Part shown: one piece after another, positions 1 through 9,384 of the stretch
Numbering within the stretch: the first letter of the stretch is position 1
Layout of the letters: every line of letters begins with the position of its first letter
Assembly (NCBI GenBank): GCA_023334545.1
Contig: JAADVB010000272.1
Location: 1-23,021, forward strand
Reading direction: 5' to 3'
Source of the DNA: Salisapilia sapeloensis
Lineage: Eukaryota > Oomycota > Peronosporomycetes > Peronosporales > Salisapiliaceae
Length of the DNA stretch: 23,021 bases
The notes under the pieces: model-generated
Told to the model about the DNA's origin: nothing
Seen by the model: only the letters and a program-made list of their open reading frames with translations
The model's database searches: none
Position numbers and translations under genes: made by a program

Positions 1-113
1 AGACAGTCTGATATTGATTTGTGGGTATAGTCAGTGAAAGCTAGCTTGAGGCTAGATTTCCTTGATGGTGCGAGCGATCCGCTCGCGATGGTAACCGATG
101 AACTTTCGATCAT
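1..113 (-). CDS. possible 5' end of a gene running off the left edge
   Basis: An open frame without stop begins at an ATG at 113 on the minus strand (context gcgATGatc) and runs 37 codons to the window edge. The peptide is Ser- and Lys-rich (MIESSSVTIASGSLAPSRKSS at its start) and matches no family I know. A second open frame with its own ATG at 271 (271 to 151) could join it at phase 1 across 122-150. That intron would be only 29 bp, shorter than any other here, so I prefer the start at 113. It would be divergent from the EH-domain gene. A short GC-rich inverted repeat (GCGAGCG, 3-nt loop, CGCTCGC, 70-86) lies within the frame. The gene may be a chance ORF. Confidence 0.3.
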   Translation of the reverse strand, partial: MIESSSVTIASGSLAPSRKSSLKLAFTDYTHKSISDC

Positions 114-502
114 CGCAATATCTGTCTTGCTAAGTAGTATTGAAACTCACGTTTTCTTTTGGATCCATTGAAAACAACTCCTGCAGCGCCGAATAGAAGC
201 CGGATACTGATGATCGCATCGAAAGCAGCATGGATTACATTTATAATATCACAAAACTTTACAGATTTCATTTGCTGTTAGATCATTATTACTAAAGACT
301 CTGTGATAGAAAGCACAGCTACGACTAGAATACATGAAGATAGCCGAATGCAAATCTATCCCTAACTTCTTATCCTGGAAGTAGAGCTGAAGCTTTCATC
401 ATGTGTATTCCAGCCAATCATTATATCCAACGACATTATTTCCACCAATACGTGTACTCCTTCTTGACAGCAAAACAAGCAATCGAACAGATACATCTAT
501 CG

Positions 503-1607
503 ATGGACTCGTTTACGACCTTCCCTAGCTCTACTGAGCTCGATAAAGAGCGTTATGGTCTCACGCAGGCGGAGGAGGAGCGATATGACAGCTTCTTCCA
601 AAAAATATCTCATTCAAACGGGAAAGCATCACGCAACTCCGCCTTTGACTTCTTTCGCAAGTCCGCATTAAATGAACAGGTGCTCTCCATACCTCTACAA
701 TGCCTGCTACTCGTGCATTTATTATATATTATGCATTAGAAACTACAAGACTTGGTGGAAAGTGTCAAGTCGCTTCAATTACATCCTTCCTCGGAATTGA
801 ATCGATCCGAGTTCATCGCAGTCATGCATCTAATTGTTTGCATGACAAAGCGCGGCTTACCTGAGCTCCCGCACTCGTTCCCAGTCTCCCTATTCCCAAC
901 ACTAAACATGTCTCCTACGCCATCTGCAGCTGTAGATGAAACTCCATCACTTCTCTCTCCTCCATCTCACGACAAACGAAGCCAGCCATTCTCCCTTGAA
1001 GACGCTACCTCCACTTCCAAATCCGTTGACCAACTCACGAACGCTACATCTCTTACCCAGCTCCTGCATACTGCTGTATATCCTTCTGTACATTTCAATT
1101 TTGCAGCGTAGTAACTAGTATTCTCTATAGAATGAAACGCAGTCGAAAGTGTACGATGGAGTTAGTCAAGTAGACGCCTCGTCCTCTGAAATACTTCAGA
1201 ACCTCCAGCAGACACTATATGCTTTAGTCCGTAGCATTGAAAATGACTTTGACGTAACGATCCCAGCGTCTGCCAAGTCCCTGGACAATCTCCATGAACT
1301 CAGTACGATCTTACGTGATGAAATCTCCTCTATTCGACAGGAAGTTCAGAGCCTCCAGATCTCGCATCAGATGCAAACGGCCGTGTCAGATAGTGTGTAT
1401 GATACACCGACCGAGGAAGGAGACCAGTTCGAAAGCATCGCTAGTCTCAGCAGTGAGCTCATGCAGCTCCAACAGCAGATGCAAAGGCTGCAACTACGGA
1501 AGGACGAGCTATTACAACAAGGTGCCAAGGTAGAACGCAAGAGTAACAAGTACGTCGCTGTTCCATCAGATGGGAACAACATGTTTCATGCTTTGGGTAG
1601 CATGTGA
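503..1607 (+). CDS. single EH-domain protein with C-terminal coiled coil (Eps15/Pan1-like, divergent)
   Basis: Three exons: 503-679, 740-1075 and 1131-1607. The introns are 60 and 55 bp, both phase 0 (gtgctc...ttag and gtatat...atag). The product is 329 aa. Residues about 15-110 form an EH (EF-hand pair) domain: LTQAEEERYDSFF, then EFIAVMHLIVCMTKRGLPELP, the usual 'EF..AMhLi...GLPLP' ending. A Ser/Pro/Thr-rich linker follows, then a Gln/Leu-rich coiled coil (about 230-310). EH domains normally bind NPF peptides in endocytosis and actin assembly. Here the helix that should carry the conserved Trp reads LQDLVESV, and the second Ca2+ loop lacks acidic ligands, so NPF and calcium binding may be lost (inference). 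An in-frame ATG at 401 would add 34 residues; I chose 503 because the upstream residues are not EH-like. The 3' end converges with the Misato gene. Confidence 0.72.
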
Positions 1608-1628
1608 TCACAAGTCTAACACGTCTCT

Positions 1629-3175
1629 TCAACTTTGATATTGATCGCTTTGAGCTTTAAGTGCCGCGTGTAGTTCTTCCAAGTCATCCGGACTCATGCC
1701 ATTCCGAATGTACTCGTACCGCACTCTCGCTTCCATCTTGCCTTGCATACTAGTCGCATACTCACTTAAGAACGTTCCGACTCGAGTCGATAACGCTAAC
1801 TGACTCATGCCATCCACACCTTGGCTTTCAGAAGCATTGGACAGGTAGAAAGGATGAGTAGACCATTGGTAAATCGAATCAGCTGACGACATGGTTTCCA
1901 TCGTGTCTTGGAACACTGTCGATACGTCAGAAAAAGCACCTCGTAGTCGCACCTGTCTTCCATACAGCTTCGTGATCGTATCAGATGAAGCGGCAGGTAG
2001 TAGCGAATGGTCTTGCCATTGTCTTGCTACGTCTGGCCACTGGTGGAGACTGTCGTCCTTTGTTCCAAACAATGCTAGACGATCTGTATGTGTCTTGGGA
2101 AAAGCAGCACTTAGGTCCAACACGTTAAAACTACTTGCCATCCCGTCTACGATACCATACTCGAAGCGCTTGTTGCTATAAGTGGACAATGCAATGCCCA
2201 AGGCAGTAGCGACGGATGAACTCTGACTGTATAAATTCTCTTGTGCGTGTCTCACACCAGGAGATGTATACATTCCGATCGGAAAGACAACGTCAGATAA
2301 GTGGGAAACATTTACAAAGGAAGATGCAAAGTTAATGTTGCGTCTCGCATGGAGTTTGCCCATGTCACGAACTTCATCGTGACTGTAGGAATCGGACAAT
2401 GGGTATTCGTAATCATTCAGAATGGATAGTTTCACAGCGTTTCGGACTTCATCGCTGAGGTACGTGAGTACTTCCTGGGCTAGCCCGCCAAAGGAAGAAG
2501 TGGCATCTACCATCGTTTGGATGCAACGGATGCTGTCGCTTTCTTCCAGGATCGTGCGGAGCCGATCTTCAATCGCGTCCATAGTGTCGACGGAGATGTT
2601 GCCACCACTGCTGGATAAAGTTCCTTCGTAGTAGTTGTGGAGTGGGAGGTGTGAACGGAACTCGTCGATTTCGAATAGATTGTCTGCAGTGAAGAGAGAC
2701 CAGTCCCAGCGACCACTAGACTCAGTATCATCCATCACTTCACCTTCGCTCTGGTCATATACCTCGACATTGCCGCTCCTACAAATGTGTTAATAAACAC
2801 AGATAAACTTTCGATGGAGTTTAATACCAATTGGAAGCTTCGTCAGCGTCGTTTGGCTTCGGTCTGGACATGGTCCGGCGACGGATGCGGCCTACATTAA
2901 CATATTTGCATTAGATGGATTGTTGGATTGATGGTATATACAAGTAAAGTACCCTTTGCTTCGAAAGCAAGCACACGCGCTGAGCTATCACTGGCGTTGG
3001 ACGCATCGACAGCCTATGATTGCATTTAGATTTTAATTACACCTGTGAGAATTTAAACCAAAAGTGAAAGGACATTAGCGTGGCCATTAGCTTGCTGCAG
3101 TTTTGCCCACTGGGTGCCAATGGCGGTTGATGCCGTGCCAAATTCGAGGCGAAGTGTCTCCGATCCTGTGCTCAT
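1629..3175 (-). CDS. Misato/DML1-family tubulin-like protein
   Basis: Four exons on the minus strand: 3175-3074, 3013-2953, 2891-2828 and 2778-1629. The introns are 60, 61 and 49 bp and all phases agree, giving 458 aa. The short first exons encode the tubulin-like N-terminus (LEFGTASTAIGTQWAKLQ, the counterpart of the family's 'GhysNfiGtHWWNlQ'). They then give NVEVYDQSEGEV leading into the acidic, Trp-containing segment GRWDWSLF. The large exon has the Misato block EDRLRTILEESDSIRCIQTM followed by FGGLAQEVLTYLSDE, equivalent to the family's 'EDrlh.yvEEcD.lQGfq...Dg.sGlga...LqDEy'. Misato proteins resemble tubulin and FtsZ and act in mitochondrial distribution and morphology. Length is near yeast DML1 and shorter than animal MSTO1. 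The donor of exon 1 (gtcctt) is the weakest join. I am confident of the family, less so of exact 5' splicing. Confidence 0.82.
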
Positions 3176-3349
3176 GTCGAAATGTACTTCTTAGATGTCA
3201 AATTGTTTTGTCCAATGGTAGATGTATATTTTGAATTTCATCCAATCCGATTGAAGAAAGCTAGGATCTCCATGCATGCAGGTTCGTGAAGGCATCGTTA
3301 TCCGTGTAGCGATGTACTTTGTCCATCTACGATCTATTTGATCATATGA

Positions 3350-3773
3350 TTACCCTGAAGCGGTATATATGTATTCAGACAATGATTTTGGAAGCATAAA
3401 AGATGATAGTGAGTTGTGACAGGATAGAAGTCCGTCTAGTAGATACGCTAAGTAGTATGCGTCAGTCATGCGAAGCGCCACTCCCAAGGTATCGCTCTGT
3501 AACACATATAACATGACGTATCCTTGCGCTGCAATTTTCTCTGTATGTCCTGCTATAAGAAAGTTTTCGAATGTGATGACTATAAACGTACGGTGCTACT
3601 TGCTAAATGCTTTTCGTTGAGTACCGCCGTAACTTCGTTCACCCTTTCGACTTTATAATGCCAGACGTACATGTAGGAATCTTGAACTAGGCAGAATGGA
3701 AATTAAGTTTTATGCTGGGAGAAACTCTTATGTAACTGGCACCATCATCGGGATTGATCGGTGATATTGACAT
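3350..3773 (-). CDS. possible small three-exon gene, function unknown
   Basis: A model with exons 3773-3743, 3686-3600 and 3552-3350 (introns 56 and 47 bp, both phase 1) reads 106 aa without a stop. The middle exon reads like real protein (DSYMYVWHYKVERVNEV, then LNEKHLA), and the last exon continues as GHTEKIAAQGYVMLYVLQ and LGVALRMTDAYYLAYLL. The alternative donor gtacgt at 3596 is stronger but leads to an early stop. I do not recognise the family. It would lie between the Misato gene (same strand, 174 bp away) and the CAP gene (divergent). The model rests on open frame and splice signals only, so it could be wrong in part or a degraded gene. Confidence 0.33.
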
Positions 3774-3973
3774 GGCAGCTCAACTGTTCTAAACTTGCTT
3801 GATATCTACCAATTTGCTGTCTTCTAGTCGACTTTTTAATTGAGAGTACGTCGTGCTTACTTAACTATAACATTTGCAAACAGATTGATACTTGAATGTT
3901 TAAACTGCCTCTATCTGTGTATATGCGAATTATCCTAGGTCCATACATCGCTACTCGTACTTCGAAGTTACCA

Positions 3974-3989
3974 CTTCATTCTATAATTC
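3974..3989 (+). promoter_or_regulatory. oomycete-type initiator upstream of the CAP gene
   Basis: CTTCATTCTATAATTC resembles the oomycete initiator consensus GCTCATTYYNCAWTTT, with the TCATT core, pyrimidines and the A/T-rich end in place. It sits 53 nt upstream of the CAP-gene ATG, a normal 5' leader length for oomycete genes. The match is imperfect and made by eye. Confidence 0.45.
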
Positions 3990-4041
3990 GCAGTAACCAC
4001 GAAAGCTATTAGCAACCCGATTCCGTTCACATCGGCTTGCA

Positions 4042-4812
4042 ATGCCGCTTTCATACTCCCCTGCCGTGTTGGTACTTGTCTTGCTCACAACGCTCATACC
4101 AAAGGATGTCGTCTCTTACGCTACTGTCGGAGATGAGGAGCGCAGCGATGATGGATCCAATAGCTTTAATAGTGGAAGCATGTCTAATAGCTTTGATGAT
4201 GAGGATGCATCCGGTAGCCAAAGCAAGGTTAGTGGCTTCGTAGGTGAAGATGAACCGTCAGACTACTGTCTGAATCATGAAACGGCCGTGGTCGACATCA
4301 TTGGAGAATTTCGATTCAAAAATAATTTGGATGAGCTCGAGGAGGACCCTAAGCTTACCCAAGTAACACAATATAATGCCCAGCAGATGGATGTTCAAAG
4401 CCAATTTATACAGCTAACGATGGATCAAGCTGGCAAGCAACTCGCTGAATATAACATTATAGGCATTTGCGAGTCTTTCCTAGATTTTAACAGAAAACCA
4501 CAAGATCTACCGAACTACATACTCGAAAGAAATAGTCAGGCAAGAAACCTTGTGAGTAGTCACAGTACAACTCATTATGGTTTTGGCTGTTCCGGAAAGT
4601 ATACCGTCTACTACGTGTGCAATCTCAATCCTCCAATCTACAGTGACGGCGAAACTGAAAGTGGGAGCGGATCTGCAAATGAGAGCGCCATTGGAAGTGC
4701 AAGTGGTAGTCAAAGTGAAGCTGGTCTTGATTCTATCGATGATGATAAAATTGGCGTCGAGGGCGAAGTAGGCGATGAGGACGATGGTGATGAAGATGCT
4801 TCTGCATTCTAA
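4042..4812 (+). CDS. secreted CAP/SCP-like protein with acidic Ser-rich flanks
   Basis: Single exon, 256 aa. Residues 1 to about 26 form a signal peptide (AVLVLVLLTTLIP core, likely cut near VVSYA). Residues 30-70 are Ser/Asp/Gly-rich and acidic. The CAP-like domain spans about 76-195. It starts with the helix IIGEFRFKNNLDELEEDPKL, corresponding to the family's 'iNefR...gl..L.wdpkLt..Aq', and ends in NSQARNLVSSHSTTHYGFGC then YTVYYVCNL, corresponding to 's..hr.nil.p..t..GvG......y.tq.f'. Four cysteines (76, 143, 183, 193) could make two disulfides. The usual His/Glu cavity residues of CAP proteins are not evident: the first-His position reads YNAQQMD. The C-terminal 55 residues are a low-complexity Ser/Gly/Glu/Asp tail. 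CAP proteins are secreted sterol- or lipid-binding and defence-related proteins; the role here is unknown. No downstream partner gene is visible. Confidence 0.68.
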   Translation: MPLSYSPAVLVLVLLTTLIPKDVVSYATVGDEERSDDGSNSFNSGSMSNSFDDEDASGSQSKVSGFVGEDEPSDYCLNHETAVVDIIGEFRFKNNLDELEEDPKLTQVTQYNAQQMDVQSQFIQLTMDQAGKQLAEYNIIGICESFLDFNRKPQDLPNYILERNSQARNLVSSHSTTHYGFGCSGKYTVYYVCNLNPPIYSDGETESGSGSANESAIGSASGSQSEAGLDSIDDDKIGVEGEVGDEDDGDEDASAF

Positions 4813-6356
4813 GACAAAATTATGGTACAGGACGTGGTAACGTAGACAGGCAACAAGTGTTCCCGATCATTGAGTGGGCTTATAAAACGAAACCGAGTAT
4901 AAGCGTGAAGTACAGTTTATAAACTCTAAATCGAAGCTGGGAAATCATAATTTCAACCAAAAATTATAGTAAACAGTAGGTGAATGCTTTAGTGTATGCA
5001 TTGCCTGTCAATTTCTTGACTACCTGATTGCAGATAGCTTAAAGTTGCGTCTATCATGTAAGCTTCAAAGAGCTTCTATTGCTTTAAAGAACTATGTCAA
5101 TGGAGTTTAATAGGCTGCATACAGAGCTTCGAAGGAAGTGCAAGTCTTATAAGTATATCTATGCCATTAGTCAGGCTTGTGCGACGAATGGTTAAACTAA
5201 TTTTTGTCGTAGCTCTTGCTGGTCATTGGTTTCGTAGTGTAGCTTTACTTTCAGCAGCAAATTAAAATATCATACAAGAAATGTCTTCCGTTCAGTAATT
5301 GAGTTGTCACCATTAATCGAGTATGTCGTTACGCAACCACATTGATCGCGCAAAATACTCTGGTATACAATTCCATTCTTAGGATACCACTGCAACTGGT
5401 TTACTTGCAACTAGATCAATCCTCCATTTTTAAATTGGGCTCTCAAGTATTTTGATATGTACAATTAAGGATCGTTCTAGTCATAGATATAAAAATTTGA
5501 ATGTGATAGGTCGATCTTCCTTCACTCGCACTATGACTTCGTTGTGTCAACCAATTTTTAAAAAGTCTAGGGGTGTGCGAAAAGAAGGTCTGGATTACGA
5601 GCATTGCCAGAGAACCACGCTTTGCCTTCTTATCTCGTTATTTGTTCATAGAAAATGAGACTTCTTACGCAGTAGATTAATGGGAACCCACTTATTTTTA
5701 AGGACGATTAACGTGTGTATTTAGACTTTTAAATCTACTAGCTAATTGCATGGCTCTTGCAATCTATAAGAGGGTCACTCTACAGCGTGAGCAAGTGCTG
5801 TAGCGGAAATGTCCGCGCAAGCTCCGTTGTCGCCTAGGTGGAATCGAAGGTCGTGTTGTCGAAATGGTAAACCACTGAAGCTAAAAAGTATATAAACTTA
5901 TTACGCATGTTTAACTATCATTGTTTAGTTTTATTTATCTTTACAAAAGTGGAAATGATAAGAACAGGAACGCAATCTTTGTTACATAAGAGAATAGTAT
6001 CAATAGAAATGACCGAAAAGACCTACTAAGCGCAAATGTTCCTAGTAGACATGTGATTTATTGTCCAGGTGCCAGTCTGCTTCATATCATTGCTAAATGA
6101 CTCTATTTAGCCGATCGATTGACACTTACATATATTTGCAGTCTCGATGAAGGAGCTACACTATTTGAACTTTACGACACCACCCTTTCAGTCTGTTGGT
6201 TTGCAGCCGTTTATGCCGTGGATGGGTTACATGAGGCGTAGCTGATTTGCGAATGCACTCCGTTACACTGGTTGTGGTAGTCCAAAGACTTCATTCATGA
6301 AGAGAGCGAGAACTAGCTAGCCTGTCTGTACATTGAATACGAGAGTAGGAATACCT
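4813..6356. other. long gene-poor interval
   Basis: About 1.5 kb with no gene I can support. It contains a double hairpin at 5780-5816, a 34-codon ORF at 5161 whose start looks like a signal peptide (KLIFVVALA), and a 32-codon ORF at 6147 (proline-, Met- and Trp-rich, with PFQSVGLQPFMPWMGYM) directly after a splice-acceptor-like ttgcag. None shows family similarity or a convincing exon partner. No tRNA B-box, transposase-like frame or long repeat was seen. Confidence 0.5.
5780..5816. repeat. two adjoining hairpins
   Basis: CTACAGC (5780-5786) pairs with GCTGTAG (5797-5803) across a 10-nt loop. Immediately afterwards GCGGA (5803-5807) pairs with TCCGC (5812-5816) across a 4-nt loop. The two stems share one base. 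They lie in a gene-free stretch, so they could belong to a structured RNA or a decayed element. I see no match to tRNA, spliceosomal snRNA or SRP core motifs. Confidence 0.4.
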
Positions 6357-6596
6357 TTAAAAAGATATTATTTCAAGGCTGATCTTGCTACCTCTTGCTA
6401 CCGCCACTTTTAAATCAACGTTTGAAATCAATGAAGTCTCTCTTATTGGAAAAGACTTGCGTGGTGGTTGGTGAGAGTGGGTCTTAAGTAACTGATTCAG
6501 CAGTGACACATTTGCATAAAAGCGCTTCAATACACTTTTTCTAGGCACAATATAAACAAGTGAAGCTAATGGAACCCATAACATAGTTGCGTACAT
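6357..6596 (-). CDS. doubtful small ORF
   Basis: A 79-codon ORF starting at ATG with a hydrophobic N-terminus (MLWVPLASLVYIV) followed by a basic segment. It lies just downstream of the DNA polymerase eta stop on the same strand. No family is recognisable, and frames of this length occur by chance throughout the window. It is kept only because it starts with ATG and fills an otherwise empty stretch. Confidence 0.18.
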   Translation of the reverse strand: MYATMLWVPLASLVYIVPRKSVLKRFYANVSLLNQLLKTHSHQPPRKSFPIRETSLISNVDLKVAVARGSKISLEIISF

Positions 6597-6678
6597 GGTG
6601 ATCTAATTCTTCTATTTGACACTTAAATCCATATACTGCATTACTCTTCGACGTGATCTCATTCTAACTGTTAGCTGT

Positions 6679-8621
6679 CTATTTTCCTTGACGGAGGAAT
6701 GCATCCAAAGGTCCAACCTTTCGCTTCTTAGTTGGTTTACTATTTAATGCACTTGCCTGGGATTGCGTTCGCTGGCCTCTACTTAACGCGACTGCCACAT
6801 GGTAATCGCTATGTTCTTCTCTAGGCACATGAATCTGTCGACGACATTCATCACAATAAAAACCTTCACCTTCCACTTTTCGTTCCGCTTGCTCTTTCAA
6901 ATCAACTGCAGTTTGCTCATTCGACAAGAGAAACCTTGCTATCGTGCTTTCCTTACTTCCATTCTGTTTACTCCCCATGATCTGATTCATTGTCTTAAAC
7001 TCTTCTTCCATCGGATGCTCTTCGCCTTTACTTCCATCCGATGGAAGAGTCTTGGTAGAAAAGAAAGATGTGATACTACTATTCGACTTTCCTCCATCCA
7101 ACTCGACAAAGTCTTTCAGTGACATGGCTAACGATACGCATGGTAATAGCTGATCTTGTCCTCGACTCTCCAGAGCTGACAATGCCGCCGCAGCCAATGT
7201 ATCCTTTGTGGATGTTTGAGAGAATGGCATTCGAATGGGAGGAGACTTACTGACGTTGGCGCATCCACACTCCAGGATAACTTTAGTTGGAAACCGACCA
7301 TTGTCCACCTTTTCCTTTTCGACGCGAAGAAGAACTGCATTCGAGAGCAGATGGATCCAATACTCTAGCTGCTGCATAGTCGTCAAAGCCGGTGTCTGTC
7401 TAAAAAGCTTCATGACGTTAATCACACGCATGAAACTCTTTGTCCAGTCCACTGGTTCATCTCCATCATCTCCTCTGCACACGCGTAGAGCGAATGCAGC
7501 TGCTTTCGGGCCAATCGAAGAGCTTAGGTCTTCCAATGTCAAGTTATCCACAAGCGCTTGAGCTGTCACCTGTGCTTTATCTGATTCATTTGTACTGGAA
7601 GATGAAAAATGCGATAGGTATATCTCTTCTAACTGTTTTCCTAATTTGCCCCCGAGACCTCGAATCTGTCGAATCGGGTACGTCGCCATGAAAGACGTCA
7701 GGAAACGTGGAGAGATGACCATTTGGCCATTCGGTTTATTCATCGGTGACGCGAGCTTCGCTAATAGCTTGTTTGGCGCAATGCCAGTGGAGCTAGTAAA
7801 ACCAAGCGTTTGGAATATCTCTTGACGTATCTCGCGAGCGATGGTCGCGCCTGCACACAGTAGTTGTTCTTGGTGGTTTAAAGGGAAGGATCCGGATAAG
7901 ATTTCTTGGTCATTGGATACGCCAAACACTTTCGTATCACTGTTTTGACTATCGAGGCAATAGTCGGATAGGAGACTATCGTCGGTCTTTGGCTGTTTTA
8001 AAGCAAGATGAGAAGGTTACGTGATGGTTTTATGATAACAGCGTACATTTTGTCGCTTTAGTCGTTCAGCTGCAAGGTCTGAAATGTCCAAGTAGGCTTC
8101 ATCGACACTTCCTTTTTCACAAATAGGAGCTCGTTTTCGTAAGACATCGAAGATCTCTTTGCTTGCATCTCGATATCGTTGGAGGAAGGCCATTTGATTC
8201 GCACGATCAAAGAGTTTACCACTACGATTTTCACCCAACGTATCTACATGAGGCTATAAGATGGATTAGTGCAACTTCTTGGTATGCAAAATGTGAACAA
8301 GAAGCATACAAGATGGAGATCTGGGCATTTCCGCTTAGCTTCCCAACTCGGTTCACCTATTGAAATATACACAGCTAAGATGCAAACACAATGGATAGCT
8401 TGTAGAGTGAATATACTTCGTGAAATGCCGAATTTCCTAGCAGGATAGTTAACAGCGAGCAGTGCACCCCATTGTTGGACGGCCAACGGTGCTTCTTGCG
8501 GAAGACCGAGACGCCGTGTTTCTACTTGTGCATAGAAGCAATCCAAGTCGAGATGGACGATTACTCGATGCTCGGCTTTAGGCTGATCTGACTTGGATGG
8601 ACTACTTGTTCGTCTCTTCAT
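6679..8621 (-). CDS. POLH: DNA polymerase eta (Y-family translesion polymerase)
   Basis: Four exons on the minus strand: 8621-8417, 8356-8310, 8253-8047 and 7992-6679. The introns are 60, 56 and 54 bp and phases agree, giving 590 aa. The enzyme copies past UV and other lesions in the nucleus. The palm carries VIVHLDLDCFYAQVE (metal ligand Asp25) and GSVDEAYLDI (Asp135, Glu136). Exon 4 has IFQTLGFTSSTGIAPNKLLA, typical of Y-family polymerases, and the little-finger region follows. Near the C-terminus, FYCDEC with EEHSDYH forms a UBZ ubiquitin-binding zinc finger (Cys533, Cys536, His547, His551). The last residues, PTKKRKVGPLDAFLRQGK, combine a classical nuclear signal with a PIP-like PCNA motif. 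UBZ plus C-terminal PIP favours eta over kappa. The ATG at 8621 is used; an upstream GTG is not needed. E2F-like sites lie at its 5' end. Confidence 0.9.
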
Positions 8622-8628
8622 CACGATA

Positions 8629-8639
8629 TTGGCGGGAAA
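8629..8639 (+). promoter_or_regulatory. E2F-like site, exact core, at the polymerase eta start
   Basis: TTGGCGGGAAA contains the exact E2F/DP core GCGGGAAA (reverse complement TTTCCCGC). It ends the 7-nt gap before the polymerase eta ATG, so it lies in the leader or at the transcription start. E2F sites drive S-phase genes in animals and plants; oomycete use is inferred. Confidence 0.5.
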
Positions 8640-8691
8640 TTCGTTGTAGTTGTTGTGGTATATTTAGCTTCTGCTTAATCTACGTCTACTT

Positions 8692-8989
8692 TTGGAGCTT
8701 GGTGGAAGAGGCCTCAGTCATTCCGTGGAAAGGAGTGTAGCTTACTCGACCCTTTCACAGTCTTTTGGTGGGAAACCTGTCACTCAGGTAGTCGAGAATA
8801 GCAATTCTCGTGATTTCGGCGGGAATTATGCTCGTCGTCTTTGGTACAAAAGTGGTATTTTAACTGGGCTGGATCCCATTATAGGTATGTTGGTCATCGA
8901 TGAGAGTTTTAGTAAGTTAACACTGTAGAGCGTTGACGATGCATTTCCTTATTTTTTTAGATGTATCAATCTCACTTGTGGACGGGTAA
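8692..8989 (+). CDS. possible divergent gene fragment, start not identified
   Basis: An open frame (8668-8911, no ATG before residue 66 counted from 8692) ends at a near-ideal donor, gtaagttaac. It resumes after a 49-bp intron with a strong acceptor (ccttatttttttag, ending 8960), joining at phase 1 to close as SFNVSISLVDG at 8989. The peptide includes RRLWYKSGILTGLDPIIGML, which I cannot assign. Another reading from ATG 8900 would give a 40-residue peptide through the same intron. The splice signals suggest a transcript here, but the frame overlaps the E2F-like cluster and lacks a proper start. Confidence 0.25.
8763..8776 (+). promoter_or_regulatory. E2F-like site, one mismatch
   Basis: TTTTGGTGGGAAAC holds GTGGGAAA, one base from the E2F core. 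It lies about 140 bp upstream of the polymerase eta ATG, in the same orientation as the exact site. Confidence 0.3.
8814..8827 (+). promoter_or_regulatory. E2F-like site, one mismatch
   Basis: TTTCGGCGGGAATT holds GCGGGAAT, one base from the E2F core. It is the third such site within 200 bp upstream of the polymerase eta ATG. Confidence 0.35.
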
Positions 8990-9384
8990 AACTTTAGAAA
9001 GGCAAATCATGGTTGTCCATGAACTCGTAACTGGATATATTATTGATGGTCGAAATGGAACTGATGACTAGTTTCTCGACTTATCAGTCTAGCTTTATGC
9101 AAAATTGTTTGCCTTCTCCTTTGGTGCAATCAGTAGATACTTTATTCATTAAAGATGATACTAATATAAGAAATAAAAGTGAAAGAAACGAGGTGTAAAT
9201 TTGAGGCCAGGTTACCACTGCCAGTGTGCTATGCTTTCCTTTCTGCCTGGGCCAAAAATCAGTATTGCAAGTCATTAAACAATCCTTAGAACTGCTTGGA
9301 TTCGATTTATTATAGCAAAAGCTTTCATTCAGGCAGAGGGGTTTCTAGAATTTCCCTCTGCTTATGTGTTCCGGTCCTGCATTT
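8990..9384. other. intergenic; homologous to the 3' flank of the intact protease
   Basis: No independent gene is supported. Minus-strand 9110-9245 matches the 3' flank of the intact protease gene (about 13775-13880): both share tggtaacctgg and, 60-70 bases later, a gt-tctac block. A 63-codon minus-strand frame (9275-9084) covers the matched part. Confidence 0.45.

Noticed and set aside
2507-2731. 74-codon minus-strand ORF inside the Misato gene
   Set aside because: Out of frame with the supported exon; it is a shadow of the Misato coding sequence.
5452-5658. 68-codon plus-strand ORF
   Set aside because: Composition is not protein-like, and there is no homology, splice partner or promoter signal.
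5760-5880. possible tRNA or snRNA around the hairpins
   Set aside because: No B-box (GGTTCGA-like) and no U1, U2, U4, U5, U6 or SRP core motif could be found.
9084-9275. 63-codon minus-strand ORF as an independent gene
   Set aside because: Best explained as the duplicated 3' flank of the protease; kept as a finding rather than a gene.
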